Positions 6,086 to 13,874 of a DNA stretch of 17,023 nucleotides are shown in pieces. The stretch is from assembly GCA_964570765.1 (NCBI GenBank), contig CAZMZF010000038.1, forward strand, positions 1 through 17,023, given 5' to 3'. Each line of letters opens with the position of its first letter. The first letter of the stretch is position 1. The notes under the pieces were generated by a model. The model was given only the letters and a program-made list of their open reading frames with translations. It was not told where the DNA came from and searched no databases. The DNA is from CAZMZF01 sp964570765 (GTDB taxonomy: Bacteria; Zixibacteria; MSB-5A5; RBG-16-43-9). Both the position numbers and the translations under genes were made by a program.

Positions 6086-7393
6086 TTAGAATCTTCCTTT
6101 TATCCTTCCTTTCTTCATAAACCCTTCATAATGCCTCATTATCAGATGAGACTCTATTTGCTGAAGAGTATCTAAAGCTACCCCTACCACAATTAAAATA
6201 CTGGTTCCGCCGAAGTAGAAATTAACATTCACCTTTTTCATAAGGAAATAAGGTATGATTGCGATTATGGCAAAAAAGATGGCTCCCGGAAGAGTAATTC
6301 TGGTCAAAATACGATCTATATATTCAGAAGTCCTTTTCCCCGGCCTTATCCCGGGTATAAAACCTCCATATTTTCTCATATTATCAGCTAAATCTACCGG
6401 GTTGAAAACGATGGCGGTATAAAAATAGGCAAAGAAGATGATCAGAAGACCATAAACGACCGAGTAAAGAATAGTTCCAGCATCAAACCAGCTTGTGACC
6501 ATATGCATAAACTCACTATTGGGAAAAAAGGAAGCTAAGGTGCTGGGAGCAAACATAATCGATTGTGCAAAGATGATCGGAATGATCCCGGCTGCGTTTA
6601 CCGAGAGAGGTATATGAGTACTCTGCCCTCCATACATTTTCCTTCCGACAACTCGTTTAGCATATTGAACCGGAATTTTTCTCTGAGCCCGGGTTACTAA
6701 AACCGTTGCGGCTATCACAGCCAACATCAAAGCAATTAAAAAAGCTTCAGTGAAAATAGTTCTTCTTCCTCCTAAAAGATTCTGAATCTCCTCGATAATT
6801 GCATTTGGAAAACGAGCGATGATTCCGATAAAAATTATCAAAGAGATACCGTTACCAATCCCCTTATCCGTTATCTGCTCACCCAGCCACATTATAAAGA
6901 TTGTGCCGGAGGTAAAGGTTAACATAGTCAAAAGCCGGAATCCCATTCCCGGACTGGTAACCGCATATCTTCCCCCGATATTTATACTCTCTAAGAAAAG
7001 AGAAGTTGCCATAGCCTGAACCGCAGAGATAAGTACCGTCCCGTATCGGGTATACTGGGTGATCTTTCTTCTCCCTTCTTCTCCTTCTTTCTGCAACTTC
7101 TGAAAATATGGCACCGCCGTTCCCAATAACTGCATGATGATCGAGGCTGAGATATAAGGCATTATACCTAAAGAAAAAATAGTGGCTTTGGCAAAAGCTC
7201 CACCGGCAAACATATCATATAAACCTAAAAGGGAACCTCCAGCTTGTTTGAAAAACTCCCCTAAGGCCTGGGCATCAACTCCTGGAGTAGGGATATGGGC
7301 ACCTATCCGGTAAACAACCAGAATCCCTAAGGTAAATAAAATCCTTTTCCTCAGCTCCGGTATTTTGAAAACGTTCTGAAAAGTGTTTATCAT
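6086..7393 (-). CDS. secY: preprotein translocase subunit SecY
   Basis: SecY forms the protein-conducting channel of the Sec system in the cytoplasmic membrane with SecE and SecG. At 435 aa it shows ten predicted membrane segments, roughly 18-36, 70-92, 116-134, 153-171, 181-198, 214-236, 267-287, 309-330, 366-384 and 396-412. The loop after segment 8 carries the conserved GFIPGIRPGKRT (344-355), the cytosolic SecA- and ribosome-contacting region. The ATG overlaps the rplO stop as ATGA, so translation is likely coupled to L15. This is its normal place between rplO and adk. Confidence 0.98.
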   Translation of the reverse strand: MINTFQNVFKIPELRKRILFTLGILVVYRIGAHIPTPGVDAQALGEFFKQAGGSLLGLYDMFAGGAFAKATIFSLGIMPYISASIIMQLLGTAVPYFQKLQKEGEEGRRKITQYTRYGTVLISAVQAMATSLFLESINIGGRYAVTSPGMGFRLLTMLTFTSGTIFIMWLGEQITDKGIGNGISLIIFIGIIARFPNAIIEEIQNLLGGRRTIFTEAFLIALMLAVIAATVLVTRAQRKIPVQYAKRVVGRKMYGGQSTHIPLSVNAAGIIPIIFAQSIMFAPSTLASFFPNSEFMHMVTSWFDAGTILYSVVYGLLIIFFAYFYTAIVFNPVDLADNMRKYGGFIPGIRPGKRTSEYIDRILTRITLPGAIFFAIIAIIPYFLMKKVNVNFYFGGTSILIVVGVALDTLQQIESHLIMRHYEGFMKKGRIKGRF

Positions 7394-7833
7394 TTTATCA
7401 ACTCAACTTTTCCACCACAAGCCAGGATTTTCTCTTTAGCGCTCTGGCTGAATGCCTGTGCCTGAATAGTTACCGGAAAATCTATGTTCCCCTCACCCAA
7501 TATTTTAACCGGGAGATCTTCCTTTCTAATCAAACCACAGTTTTTCATCACCAGAGGATTAATGAGCTCCAACCGCCCACACTTAACCAGCGAGCCCAAA
7601 TTCACCACCTGATATTCCCGTTTGAAAATCGAGGTGAACCCTCTTTTAGGTATTCTCCTCTGTAAAGGCATCTGACCACCTTCAAACCAGGGATGGATCT
7701 TCCCACCCGAACGGGCTTTCTGACCTTTATGCCCTTTGGTAGAAGTCTTACCATGGCCTGAGCCTGGACCCCTCCCGATCCTTTTTCTCTTTTTAGTTGA
7801 GCCAGCTACTTTTCTTAAATCACCCAATCTCAT
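7390..7833 (-). CDS. rplO: 50S ribosomal protein L15
   Basis: L15 is a late-assembling 50S protein that reaches into 23S rRNA. At 147 aa it is of normal length. The N-terminal extended arm has the typical RKRIGRGPGSGHGKTSTKGH and QKARSGG, followed by FEGGQMPLQRRIPKRGF (50-66). The C-terminal globular part ends with LACGGKVELIK. It starts 15 nt after rpmD and shares 4 nt with secY. Confidence 0.98.
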   Translation of the reverse strand: MRLGDLRKVAGSTKKRKRIGRGPGSGHGKTSTKGHKGQKARSGGKIHPWFEGGQMPLQRRIPKRGFTSIFKREYQVVNLGSLVKCGRLELINPLVMKNCGLIRKEDLPVKILGEGNIDFPVTIQAQAFSQSAKEKILACGGKVELIK

Positions 7834-7848
7834 AAAGAAAATCCTCGA

Positions 7849-8037
7849 TTATCTTTCCACCTCTTCAACTTTCAATAGATGTTTTACCTTCTGAATCATC
7901 CCTCTGATCTGGGGTGTATCTTTGTGATATACTGTTTGATGTAATTTTTTAATCCCTAAGGAGCGAATCGTCTCTTTTTGAGACTTCTCGCAATCTATCC
8001 CGCTTCTAATCTGAGTTATTTTGAGCTCTTTTGCCAT
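7849..8037 (-). CDS. rpmD: 50S ribosomal protein L30
   Basis: L30 is a small 50S protein with a ferredoxin-like fold. The 62-aa product has KITQIRSGIDCEKSQKETI, then the core LGIKKLHQTVYHKDTPQIRGMI (28-49) and VKHLLKV. Its presence is informative because some phyla lack L30. It lies 9 nt after rpsE. Confidence 0.95.
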   Translation of the reverse strand: MAKELKITQIRSGIDCEKSQKETIRSLGIKKLHQTVYHKDTPQIRGMIQKVKHLLKVEEVER

Positions 8038-8046
8038 AAAAGTATT

Positions 8047-8523
8047 TTATTTTTCTTCCAGTTCAGTTTTTTCGACAAATTCTCTAATCCTTAAAAGACC
8101 GGCCAGGGTAGCTTTGACTACATTATGAGGATTTGAAGTGCCTAATGATTTGGTCAAAATATCCTGGACTCCTGCTACCTCTAAGACTGCCCTAACTGGA
8201 CCACCAGCAATAACCCCGGTACCTGGAGAAGCTGGTTTCATAACCACAGAAGCCGCTCCAAATCTACCTATTATCGGATAGGGAATAGTCCCATCTTTTA
8301 AAGGAATCTCAATCATATTTTTCCTGGCAGATTCTGTTCCTTTGGTTATGGCATCAGAAACTTCTCCAGCTTTTCCCAGACCAACACCAACTTTCCCTTT
8401 CTTATCACCAACTGCTACCAAAGCAGTAAACCCAAATCTTTTACCCCCTTTCACTACCTTGGCAACCCGATTGATATAGATCACCCTTTCCTCAAATTGC
8501 ATTTCGTCCGCTTCAAATTTCAT
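8047..8523 (-). CDS. rpsE: 30S ribosomal protein S5
   Basis: S5 sits at the mRNA entry channel and, with S4 and S12, affects decoding accuracy and mRNA unwinding. At 158 aa it has the double-stranded-RNA-binding-like N-domain, with INRVAKVVKGGKRFGFTALV (17-36) and GDKKGKVGVGLGKAGEV, then the C-domain with FGAASVVMKPASPGTGVIAG. The ATG is 15 nt after rplR. Confidence 0.98.
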   Translation of the reverse strand: MKFEADEMQFEERVIYINRVAKVVKGGKRFGFTALVAVGDKKGKVGVGLGKAGEVSDAITKGTESARKNMIEIPLKDGTIPYPIIGRFGAASVVMKPASPGTGVIAGGPVRAVLEVAGVQDILTKSLGTSNPHNVVKATLAGLLRIREFVEKTELEEK

Positions 8524-8538
8524 CCATTTACCTCTCGA

Positions 8539-8913
8539 TTAGAATTTCAAACCACCTTCTCTGGCTCCCTCAGCTAAGGCTTTAACCCGGCCGTGATAGA
8601 CATACCTGTTCCTGTCAAAGACCACCTGCACTATCCCCTTTTCCTTAGCCATAGAAGCCAGATAAAGACCAATTTTTTTGGCTATTTGAGTTTTAGTCTC
8701 TTCTTTGGTTAACTCTTTCCTGAATTCAGGAGTTAAACTTGAAACCCCTAACAAAGTCCTGTGCGACAGGTCATCTATAAGCTGAGCGGAGATATGATTC
8801 AAACTTTTGGATACTGTCAGCCTGGGTTTCTCAGGTGTTCCTTTGATCCTTTTTCTAACCCTTTTCTGTCTCCTCTCTGAGGAGAATCTCTTTATCTCAG
8901 CCTTATCTCTCAT
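8539..8913 (-). CDS. rplR: 50S ribosomal protein L18
   Basis: L18 binds 5S rRNA and helps place it in the central protuberance with L5. At 124 aa it is normal. The N-terminus is Arg/Lys-rich (RRQKRVRKRIKGTPEKPRL), the central part has SLNHISAQLIDD, and the C-terminus has the conserved VVFDRNRYVYHGRVKALAEG and ARE-GLKF end. It lies 39 nt after rplF. Confidence 0.97.
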   Translation of the reverse strand: MRDKAEIKRFSSERRQKRVRKRIKGTPEKPRLTVSKSLNHISAQLIDDLSHRTLLGVSSLTPEFRKELTKEETKTQIAKKIGLYLASMAKEKGIVQVVFDRNRYVYHGRVKALAEGAREGGLKF

Positions 8914-8952
8914 AAAACTTAAACTTCCTTATTATATTAAATTAATCTTTTA

Positions 8953-9489
8953 CTAAGCTGCAGCCTTACCAGCTTTTTTACGAACTTTCTCACCCTCATA
9001 CCTGATCCCTTTACCTTTATAAGGCTCAGGCGGTCGAAACGATCTAATCTTTGCTGCAACCTGTCCCACCAGCTCCTTATCAACCCCTGAGACTACAATC
9101 CGGGTTGGATTATCTATAATTATTTTTATATCCTCAGGTGGCACAAAAAGGATAGGATGGGAATAACCTAAACTTAATGATAGTTTTTTACCTAAAAGCT
9201 CAGCTTTATACCCTACACCCACAATAGACAGTGCCTTCTTAAACCCTTCGGTTACACCTTTAACCATATTAGCAATTATGGCTCTGGTTAAGCCATGCAA
9301 CGATTTGTCAAACTTGTCATCGGAGCTCCTTTTCACCAAGACCTTGTCCCCTTCTAATTGGATTTGCATAGCTGGATGAAATCTTTTAATCAATTTACCC
9401 AGAGGTCCATTTACTGCTACCTCATTCTGGGAGATCTCCACCTTAACCCGTTTTGGCACAGCTATCGGACTTTTACCAACTCTTGACAT
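8953..9489 (-). CDS. rplF: 50S ribosomal protein L6
   Basis: L6 lies near the sarcin-ricin loop, where elongation factors dock. At 178 aa it shows two related alpha/beta domains. The N-terminus MSRVGKSPIAVP is conserved, as is GPLGKL; the second domain has the typical LSLGYSHPI (105-113) and the C-terminal block FRPPEPYKGKGIRYEGE with KKAGK. It starts 23 nt after rpsH. Confidence 0.98.
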   Translation of the reverse strand: MSRVGKSPIAVPKRVKVEISQNEVAVNGPLGKLIKRFHPAMQIQLEGDKVLVKRSSDDKFDKSLHGLTRAIIANMVKGVTEGFKKALSIVGVGYKAELLGKKLSLSLGYSHPILFVPPEDIKIIIDNPTRIVVSGVDKELVGQVAAKIRSFRPPEPYKGKGIRYEGEKVRKKAGKAAA

Positions 9490-9512
9490 CTAACACTCCT
9501 GAAAGACTAAAC

Positions 9513-9911
9513 TCACCAGATACGACAGATAACCTCTCCACCTATTCCCTTTGCCCTGGCCTGGCGATCGGTAAGCACTCCCTGGGAGGTAGAAAGGACA
9601 TATATGCCAAACTCTCTGCCAATCTTTTTTAACTTATCTTTATCAAAATAGATTCGTAATCCCGGCTTACTGATTCGCTCGAGTTTGATGATGCTCTTTT
9701 CTCCCTTTAGGTCATACTTCAGATAGAGCCTCAAGACATTTTGTTTATTATCTTCAACTTCAACATAGTTTCGAATATACTTGTTCTCTAAAAGCGTCCT
9801 GGCTATCTCTTTTTTCATCCGGGAACTGGGGATGTCCACAGTTTTATGCTTGGCTTTATAGGCATTTCTTATACGGGTAAGCATATCTGCTATTGGGTCG
9901 GTAACATTCAT
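9513..9911 (-). CDS. rpsH: 30S ribosomal protein S8
   Basis: S8 binds helix 21 of 16S rRNA early in assembly, and in E. coli it represses the spc operon at a site in its mRNA. The 132-aa product has the conserved start NVTDPIADMLTRIRNA, the middle RISKPGLRIY and the C-terminal signature GIYVLSTSQGVLTDRQARAK, then GGEVICRIW. It follows rpsN by 21 nt. Confidence 0.98.
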   Translation of the reverse strand: MNVTDPIADMLTRIRNAYKAKHKTVDIPSSRMKKEIARTLLENKYIRNYVEVEDNKQNVLRLYLKYDLKGEKSIIKLERISKPGLRIYFDKDKLKKIGREFGIYVLSTSQGVLTDRQARAKGIGGEVICRIW

Positions 9912-9932
9912 CTGCTCTCCTCGAATCTAATT

Positions 9933-10118
9933 CTACCAGCTGGCTTTAACCACGCCGGGTATTTCACCACTAAGGGCTAATTCTCGAAAACAGATACGAC
10001 ACAGGCCAAAATCCCTCATATATCCCCTGGGCCTACCACATCTGTTACATCGGTTACGTTTTCTAACCTTGAACTTAGGTTTCCGTTTGGCTTTTTCTAT
10101 CATTGCCGTTCTTGCCAC
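9933..10118 (-). CDS. rpsN: 30S ribosomal protein S14, zinc-binding short form
   Basis: S14 binds 16S rRNA in the 30S head. This is the 61-aa short form (also called rpsZ or type Z), with C24-x2-C27 and C40-x2-C43 forming a zinc site. Other family marks are KAKRKPKFKVR and the SGEIPGVVKASW end. The start is GTG at 10118, supported by AAGGAG 9 nt upstream; the next ATG (10103) has no SD and would lose the usual MA start. It is 22 nt after rplE. Confidence 0.97.
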   Translation of the reverse strand: MARTAMIEKAKRKPKFKVRKRNRCNRCGRPRGYMRDFGLCRICFRELALSGEIPGVVKASW

Positions 10119-10140
10119 TTTATTACTCTCCTTAGTCTAT

Positions 10141-10752
10141 TTAACTGCGAAAAGGCATTCCTAAAGCTTTCAACAGCTCCAGCCCCTCTTCATCTGTTTT
10201 AGCAGTAGTGCAAATAGTTATATTCATACCTCTTATCTTTTCAACTTTATCATAGTCAATCTCTGGAAAGATCAGCTGTTCTTTAAGACCTAAATTAAAG
10301 TTACCCCTGCCATCAAAAGACTTGGCTGGCACTCCTCTAAAATCCCTGATCCTAGGTATAGCGATATTCACCAATTTATCATAAAAATCCAGCATACGAT
10401 CTTTTCGCAGGGTCACGCAACAGCCAATCGGTGCCCCTTCTCTCAATTTGAAATTCGAAATCGATTTCTTAGCTCTCCTTATGATTGGCTTCTGTCCGGT
10501 GATTATAGTCAAATCATTTATAGAAGATTCTAAAAACTTGACATTCTGTATCGCTTCCCCCACACCAATATTAATCACGATCTTCTCTAGTTTAGGAACT
10601 TGCATTAAATTCCCATACCCGAACCTTTTCATCAGGCTGGGAACTACCTCTTTTCGGTATTTCTCCTTTAGCCTTGGAATGTACTTGGTTTTAGGCAATG
10701 TTTTATCTTTTTCTTTCATTTTATCTTTATCTTTTTCTTTCTCTTTTGCCAT
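10141..10752 (-). CDS. rplE: 50S ribosomal protein L5 with a charged N-terminal extension
   Basis: L5 binds 5S rRNA in the central protuberance and contacts P-site tRNA and S13. The 203-aa product is longer than the usual roughly 180 because residues 1-22 form an extra Lys/Glu/Asp-rich segment with repeating EKDK units. The normal L5 begins near YIPRLKEKYRKE (24-35). Core marks include LEKIVINIGVGEA, the IGCCVTLRKDRM segment, and FPEIDYDKVEKIRGMNI. ATG 10752 has AAGGT 8 nt upstream; an internal ATG at codon 12 would also encode most of L5, so the extension is likely but not certain. Confidence 0.95.
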   Translation of the reverse strand: MAKEKEKDKDKMKEKDKTLPKTKYIPRLKEKYRKEVVPSLMKRFGYGNLMQVPKLEKIVINIGVGEAIQNVKFLESSINDLTIITGQKPIIRRAKKSISNFKLREGAPIGCCVTLRKDRMLDFYDKLVNIAIPRIRDFRGVPAKSFDGRGNFNLGLKEQLIFPEIDYDKVEKIRGMNITICTTAKTDEEGLELLKALGMPFRS

Positions 10753-10768
10753 TTAAACTTACCTTTTT

Positions 10769-10803
10769 GTGTCTCGTCTTACATTTTACTTCTTACGTCT
10801 CAC
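10769..10803. repeat. heptad repeat array in the rplX-rplE gap
   Basis: On the plus strand five tandem 7-mers run: GTGTCTC, GTCTTAC, ATTTTAC, TTCTTAC, GTCTCAC. The consensus is NTCTTAC. Different in sequence from the infA-rpmJ array, but the period is the same. Confidence 0.6.
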
Positions 10804-10807
10804 TTTT

Positions 10808-11131
10808 TTATATCATCTCACCGCATTTTCTGCAAATGCGAACTTTATTCAACTTTTCACCAGTCTCGGATTTTAACAACTTATAACTTACTTTGGTAAG
10901 CGAAGAACATTTGGAGCAAAAGATCATTAAATTAGAAAGTTCAATTGATCCTTCCTTTTCCAATATACCACCTTTTGGATTCCTGGAGGTAGGGCGGGAA
11001 TGCTTCTTTATGAAATTAACCCCTTCTACTACCGCTCTATTTTTATCTTTAGAGATCTTAAGCACTTTACCCATCTTACCTCGATCGTCTCCGCTGATAA
11101 CCTTAACTGTATCACCTTTTTTAATCCGCAT
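10808..11131 (-). CDS. rplX: 50S ribosomal protein L24 with a C-terminal zinc ribbon
   Basis: L24 is an early assembly initiator bound near the tunnel exit. At 107 aa it has the KOW domain at about 3-31 (KKGDTVKVISGDDRGKMGKV) and the conserved VEGVNFIKKHSRP with GGILEKEGSI. The C-terminal part carries C72-x2-C75 and C100-x2-C103, a likely zinc ribbon found in a subset of bacterial L24 proteins. ATG start; SD AGGAGAG is close upstream. Confidence 0.97.
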   Translation of the reverse strand: MRIKKGDTVKVISGDDRGKMGKVLKISKDKNRAVVEGVNFIKKHSRPTSRNPKGGILEKEGSIELSNLMIFCSKCSSLTKVSYKLLKSETGEKLNKVRICRKCGEMI

Positions 11132-11161
11132 CTTTACTCTCCTGAACTACTTTTAATCTAC

Positions 11162-11530
11162 TTATAGCACCTCAGGTGCCAGAGAGATTATCTTCATAAA
11201 TTGCTTCTCCCTCAGTTCTCTGGCTACCGGACCAAAGATTCTGGTCCCTTTCGGTTCAAGCTGTTCATCTATAATCACTGCAGCATTATCTGAAAAACGA
11301 ATATACGAACCGTCCTTTCTTCTGGTCTCTTTAGTAGTTCTAACCACAACCGCCTTACAGATATCGCTTTTCTTAACCGTCCCTCCCGGCAAAGCAACTT
11401 TAACTGTGACCACGATTATGTCTCCGATTCGGGCATACCTTCTTCTGGTACCACCAAGAACCCTGAAACATTGCACCACCTTTGCCCCGGTATTATCCGC
11501 CACTACTAATTTAGAGTATTCTCTGATCAT
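11162..11530 (-). CDS. rplN: 50S ribosomal protein L14
   Basis: L14 lies at the subunit interface (bridge B5/B8) and near the binding site of ribosome silencing factor. The conserved start is MIREYSKLVVADNTGAK, so ATG 11530 is chosen over an upstream in-frame start at 11578 that would add 16 unrelated residues overlapping rpsQ; AAGG lies about 8 nt before this ATG. That gives 122 aa, exactly the family length. Other marks: VLGGTRRRYARIGDIIVV, AVVVRTTKE, and LEPKGTRIFGPVAREL. It is 28 nt after rpsQ. Confidence 0.97.
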   Translation of the reverse strand: MIREYSKLVVADNTGAKVVQCFRVLGGTRRRYARIGDIIVVTVKVALPGGTVKKSDICKAVVVRTTKETRRKDGSYIRFSDNAAVIIDEQLEPKGTRIFGPVARELREKQFMKIISLAPEVL

Positions 11531-11558
11531 AAATAGTACCTTAAGGTAAACTTTAAAA

Positions 11559-11816
11559 CTACTTAGCTTTTTCAACAATCTCTAAGAGTCTCCATCTTTT
11601 GAGCTTGGAAAGAGGGCGGGTCTCTATAAGTTTCACCAGGTCCCCGATCTGGCACTCTCCTTTTTCATCGTGAGCATACAGTTTAGAAGTCTTTTTAATG
11701 GTCTTCTGATAGACCGGATGTCTTAAAAGTCTCTGCACTGCAACCACTATAGTCTTCTGCATACGATTAGAAACGACTCTTCCAATCCTGATTTTTCTTC
11801 TTTTTCTCTCCATCAT
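11559..11816 (-). CDS. rpsQ: 30S ribosomal protein S17
   Basis: S17 is an OB-fold protein that binds 16S rRNA early in 30S body assembly. The 85-aa product has RIGRVVSNRMQKTIVV (11-26), then YAHDEKGECQIGDLVKLIETRPLS (each part typical) and KRWRLLEIVEKAK. It starts with two Met codons (11816 and 11813) and the SD is weak, so either may be used. It lies 44 nt after rpmC. Confidence 0.97.
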   Translation of the reverse strand: MMERKRRKIRIGRVVSNRMQKTIVVAVQRLLRHPVYQKTIKKTSKLYAHDEKGECQIGDLVKLIETRPLSKLKRWRLLEIVEKAK

Positions 11817-11860
11817 ATGGTTTTGATTCTTCTTTTAGCTTTATGGTTCAAGATTAGTTT

Positions 11861-12091
11861 TTACTTTATTTTTCTCTCTTCTGGAGTAGCCAGTTTCCTT
11901 TTTCCCAATTCCTCTTCTCTCAGCAGAGTGTCGATCCTGGCAATATCTCTTTTTATAACCCTGAGCTTGAGAGGATTGTCCAGCTCCTTGGCTGATCTCT
12001 GCATATTTAAATTGAAAAGCTCTTCTTCAAGCTCTTCTTTTTGCTGAAGCAGTTCCTCCTTAGTAAGATCTTTTAAAGCTGCTTTCTTCAT
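11861..12091 (-). CDS. rpmC: 50S ribosomal protein L29
   Basis: L29 is a helical hairpin at the tunnel exit that helps dock trigger factor and SRP. At 76 aa it is slightly longer than the usual 63-70, with an extra GKRKLATPEERKIK-like tail. The core has LTKEELLQQKEELEEELFNL and the PLKLRVIKRDIARIDTLLRE second helix. It lies 18 nt after rplP. Confidence 0.95.
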   Translation of the reverse strand: MKKAALKDLTKEELLQQKEELEEELFNLNMQRSAKELDNPLKLRVIKRDIARIDTLLREEELGKRKLATPEERKIK

Positions 12092-12109
12092 ACTCTATAA
12101 CCTTTTTTA

Positions 12110-12523
12110 TTAAGCTTGAGTCCTCGAAACCATCTTGGTTTTTATGGGAAGTTTATGAGCTGCCAGGGCGAGAGCTTCTTTAGCTACCTCTGTGGTAACC
12201 CCTTCCAATTCAAAAAGAATTCTACCGGGTTTGACCACTGCTACCCAGTACTCCGGATTCCCTTTTCCTTTTCCCATCCTGGTCTCAGCTGGCTTCACCG
12301 TAGCTGGCTTGTCTGGAAAAACCCTGATCCAGACTTTCCCACCTCTTTTTAAATGCCGGGTCAGGGCCACTCTGGCCGCCTCAATCTGCTTATCGGTAAG
12401 CCAAGCAGGCTCAAGTGCTTTCAAGCCAAACTCTCCAAAATCTATATTGGAGCCTCTGGTAGCTTTTCCTCTTCTTTTGCCTCTCTGCTGTTTTCTATAT
12501 TTCACCCTTTTGGGCATCAACAT
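12110..12523 (-). CDS. rplP: 50S ribosomal protein L16
   Basis: L16 is a late 50S protein next to the A site and needed for peptidyl transfer. The 137-aa product starts MLMPKRVKYRKQQRGKRRGK, the family form, and keeps the central FGLKALEPAWLTDKQIEAAR and VWIRVFPDKPATVKPAE segments and GKGKGNPEYWVAVVKPG. ATG 12523 with AAGGAG 6 nt upstream. It is 47 nt after rpsC. Confidence 0.98.
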   Translation of the reverse strand: MLMPKRVKYRKQQRGKRRGKATRGSNIDFGEFGLKALEPAWLTDKQIEAARVALTRHLKRGGKVWIRVFPDKPATVKPAETRMGKGKGNPEYWVAVVKPGRILFELEGVTTEVAKEALALAAHKLPIKTKMVSRTQA

Positions 12524-12570
12524 ATTAGTCTCCTTAAAAATCTTAAGGTCTAATTAACCGCACAATCTAC

Positions 12571-13317
12571 CTATGATTCACTAAATTCTTTACCTTTTCT
12601 TCTCCCCCTTCTTCTCTTTTTAGTCTCAGGTGCTCTTTCTTCTTTTGCCCTTTCCGGAGTCCAGTGAACACCTTCAACTAAATGAGCTTCTTTACCAAGT
12701 ATCTCTCCTTTAAAAATCCATGTCTTTACCCCAATAGTCCCATAAGTAGTATGAGCAGTGGAGGCAGCATAATCTATATCCGCCCTTAAGGTATGTAAGG
12801 GAACACGTCCCTCCATATATTTTTCAGTCCTGGCTATCTCTGCTCCAGCTAACCTTCCTCCACAGGAGATTTTTATACCTTCAGCTCCCATCTTCATTGC
12901 CGCACTGATGGCTTTCTTCATCGCTTTTCTATAGGAGATTCTACTCTCCAGTTGGCGCGCTATGCTATCCGCTACCAATTTAGCAGAAAGCTCAGGTTTT
13001 CGCACCTCGATTATATTGATATTTATCTCTTTTTGGGTCAGGTGGTGCAATTCATCCCTTAATTTGTCCACCTCCGCCCCTTTTCTTCCGATAACAATCC
13101 CGGGTCTAGCCGTATGAATATCAATGGTTATCTTCTTGGGAGCTCTAAAAATGTCAATATTTGCAATCCCAGCGTGCTCTAATCTGGCAAGTGTATATTT
13201 ACGAATCAACTGATCCTCTTCCAACTGCTCAGCAAAATTTTTACTGGTAAACCACCTCGAGCTCCACCATTTTACTATTCCCAGTCTCAAACCTATCGGA
13301 TTTGTTTTATGACCCAA
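12571..13317 (-). CDS. rpsC: 30S ribosomal protein S3
   Basis: S3 lies at the mRNA entry site with S4 and S5 and contributes to mRNA unwinding. At 248 aa it has the type II KH domain around 39-107 with the IGRKG GxxG-like loop (76-80), and the C-terminal domain with MKMGAEGIKISCGGRLAGAE. The start is TTG 13317 giving MGHKTNPIGLRLG, the family N-terminus, with a full AGGAGG 8 nt upstream. The last 25 or so residues are Arg/Lys/Glu-rich, a variable region in S3. It lies 50 nt after rplV. Confidence 0.97.
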   Translation of the reverse strand: MGHKTNPIGLRLGIVKWWSSRWFTSKNFAEQLEEDQLIRKYTLARLEHAGIANIDIFRAPKKITIDIHTARPGIVIGRKGAEVDKLRDELHHLTQKEININIIEVRKPELSAKLVADSIARQLESRISYRKAMKKAISAAMKMGAEGIKISCGGRLAGAEIARTEKYMEGRVPLHTLRADIDYAASTAHTTYGTIGVKTWIFKGEILGKEAHLVEGVHWTPERAKEERAPETKKRRRGRRKGKEFSES

Positions 13318-13325
13318 ACTTTTTT

Positions 13326-13331
13326 CCTCCT
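13326..13331 (-). promoter_or_regulatory. strong Shine-Dalgarno fixing the TTG start of rpsC
   Basis: Minus strand AGGAGG, 8 nt before TTG 13317. The conserved MGHKTNP start leaves no room for another start codon. Confidence 0.85.
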
Positions 13332-13367
13332 ATATTTTCTAACTTGTAAACAATAATTTTGTAAAAT

Positions 13368-13841
13368 CTATCTTTTATTTTCCTTGGGCAATTTCTTCTT
13401 TACCTTTTTTCTCACCTTCTTTTTTTCCTTTTTACCCTCTTCAACTTTTTCCTTTTTCTTCTTTTCGAGCTCCTTTACTTCCTTTTTCTTTTTTCCTTCA
13501 ATTTCATCTGAAACTATAATAGTTAGATGGTTGGTCCTTTTCCTGATCCGATAAGCTCTTCCCATACTACTGGGTCGAATCCTTTTCATCATAGGACCAC
13601 CATCCACGAAGATTTTCTTTATATACAGATCTTCAGCCTTCAGTTTTGCAGTACCCTCCTGGCTTATAGCATTAGCCGTTGCAGATTTCAAGACCTTCTC
13701 AATATATTGAGCCGCATATTTGGGAACAAAGCTTAAAATGTTTAAAGCTTCTTCCACATTTTTATCTTTTATCAGCTCAACTACTCTCCTGACCTTTCTG
13801 GCTGACCCTCTGGAAAATCTTGCCCTGGCAACTGCCTCCAT
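13368..13841 (-). CDS. rplV: 50S ribosomal protein L22 with a long lysine-rich C-terminal tail
   Basis: L22 lines the polypeptide exit tunnel; its beta-hairpin reaches the constriction with L4. ATG 13841 is chosen over an in-frame TTG at 13862 because MEAVARARFS matches the family start and AAAGGAG lies just before it. The product is 157 aa against a usual 110-ish. The core has SRGSARKVRRVVELI, then KAEDLYIKKIFVDGGPMMKR (67-87, hairpin region) and RAYRIRKRTNHLTIIV. Residues about 115-157 form a K/E-rich tail. It is 33 nt after rpsS. Confidence 0.95.
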   Translation of the reverse strand: MEAVARARFSRGSARKVRRVVELIKDKNVEEALNILSFVPKYAAQYIEKVLKSATANAISQEGTAKLKAEDLYIKKIFVDGGPMMKRIRPSSMGRAYRIRKRTNHLTIIVSDEIEGKKKKEVKELEKKKKEKVEEGKKEKKKVRKKVKKKLPKENKR

Positions 13842-13874
13842 TAAACTCCTTTCGTCTCCCAATTTTATAATTAT

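Noticed and set aside
11531..11578. Longer rplN start adding 16 residues
   Set aside because: The extra residues overlap rpsQ and do not match the family; the internal ATG gives the exact family length.
12192..12557. 121-aa plus-strand ORF opposite rplP
   Set aside because: An antisense reading of a conserved gene; no family match.
13842..13862. Upstream TTG start of rplV
   Set aside because: No SD before it, while AAAGGAG precedes the internal ATG that matches the family start.
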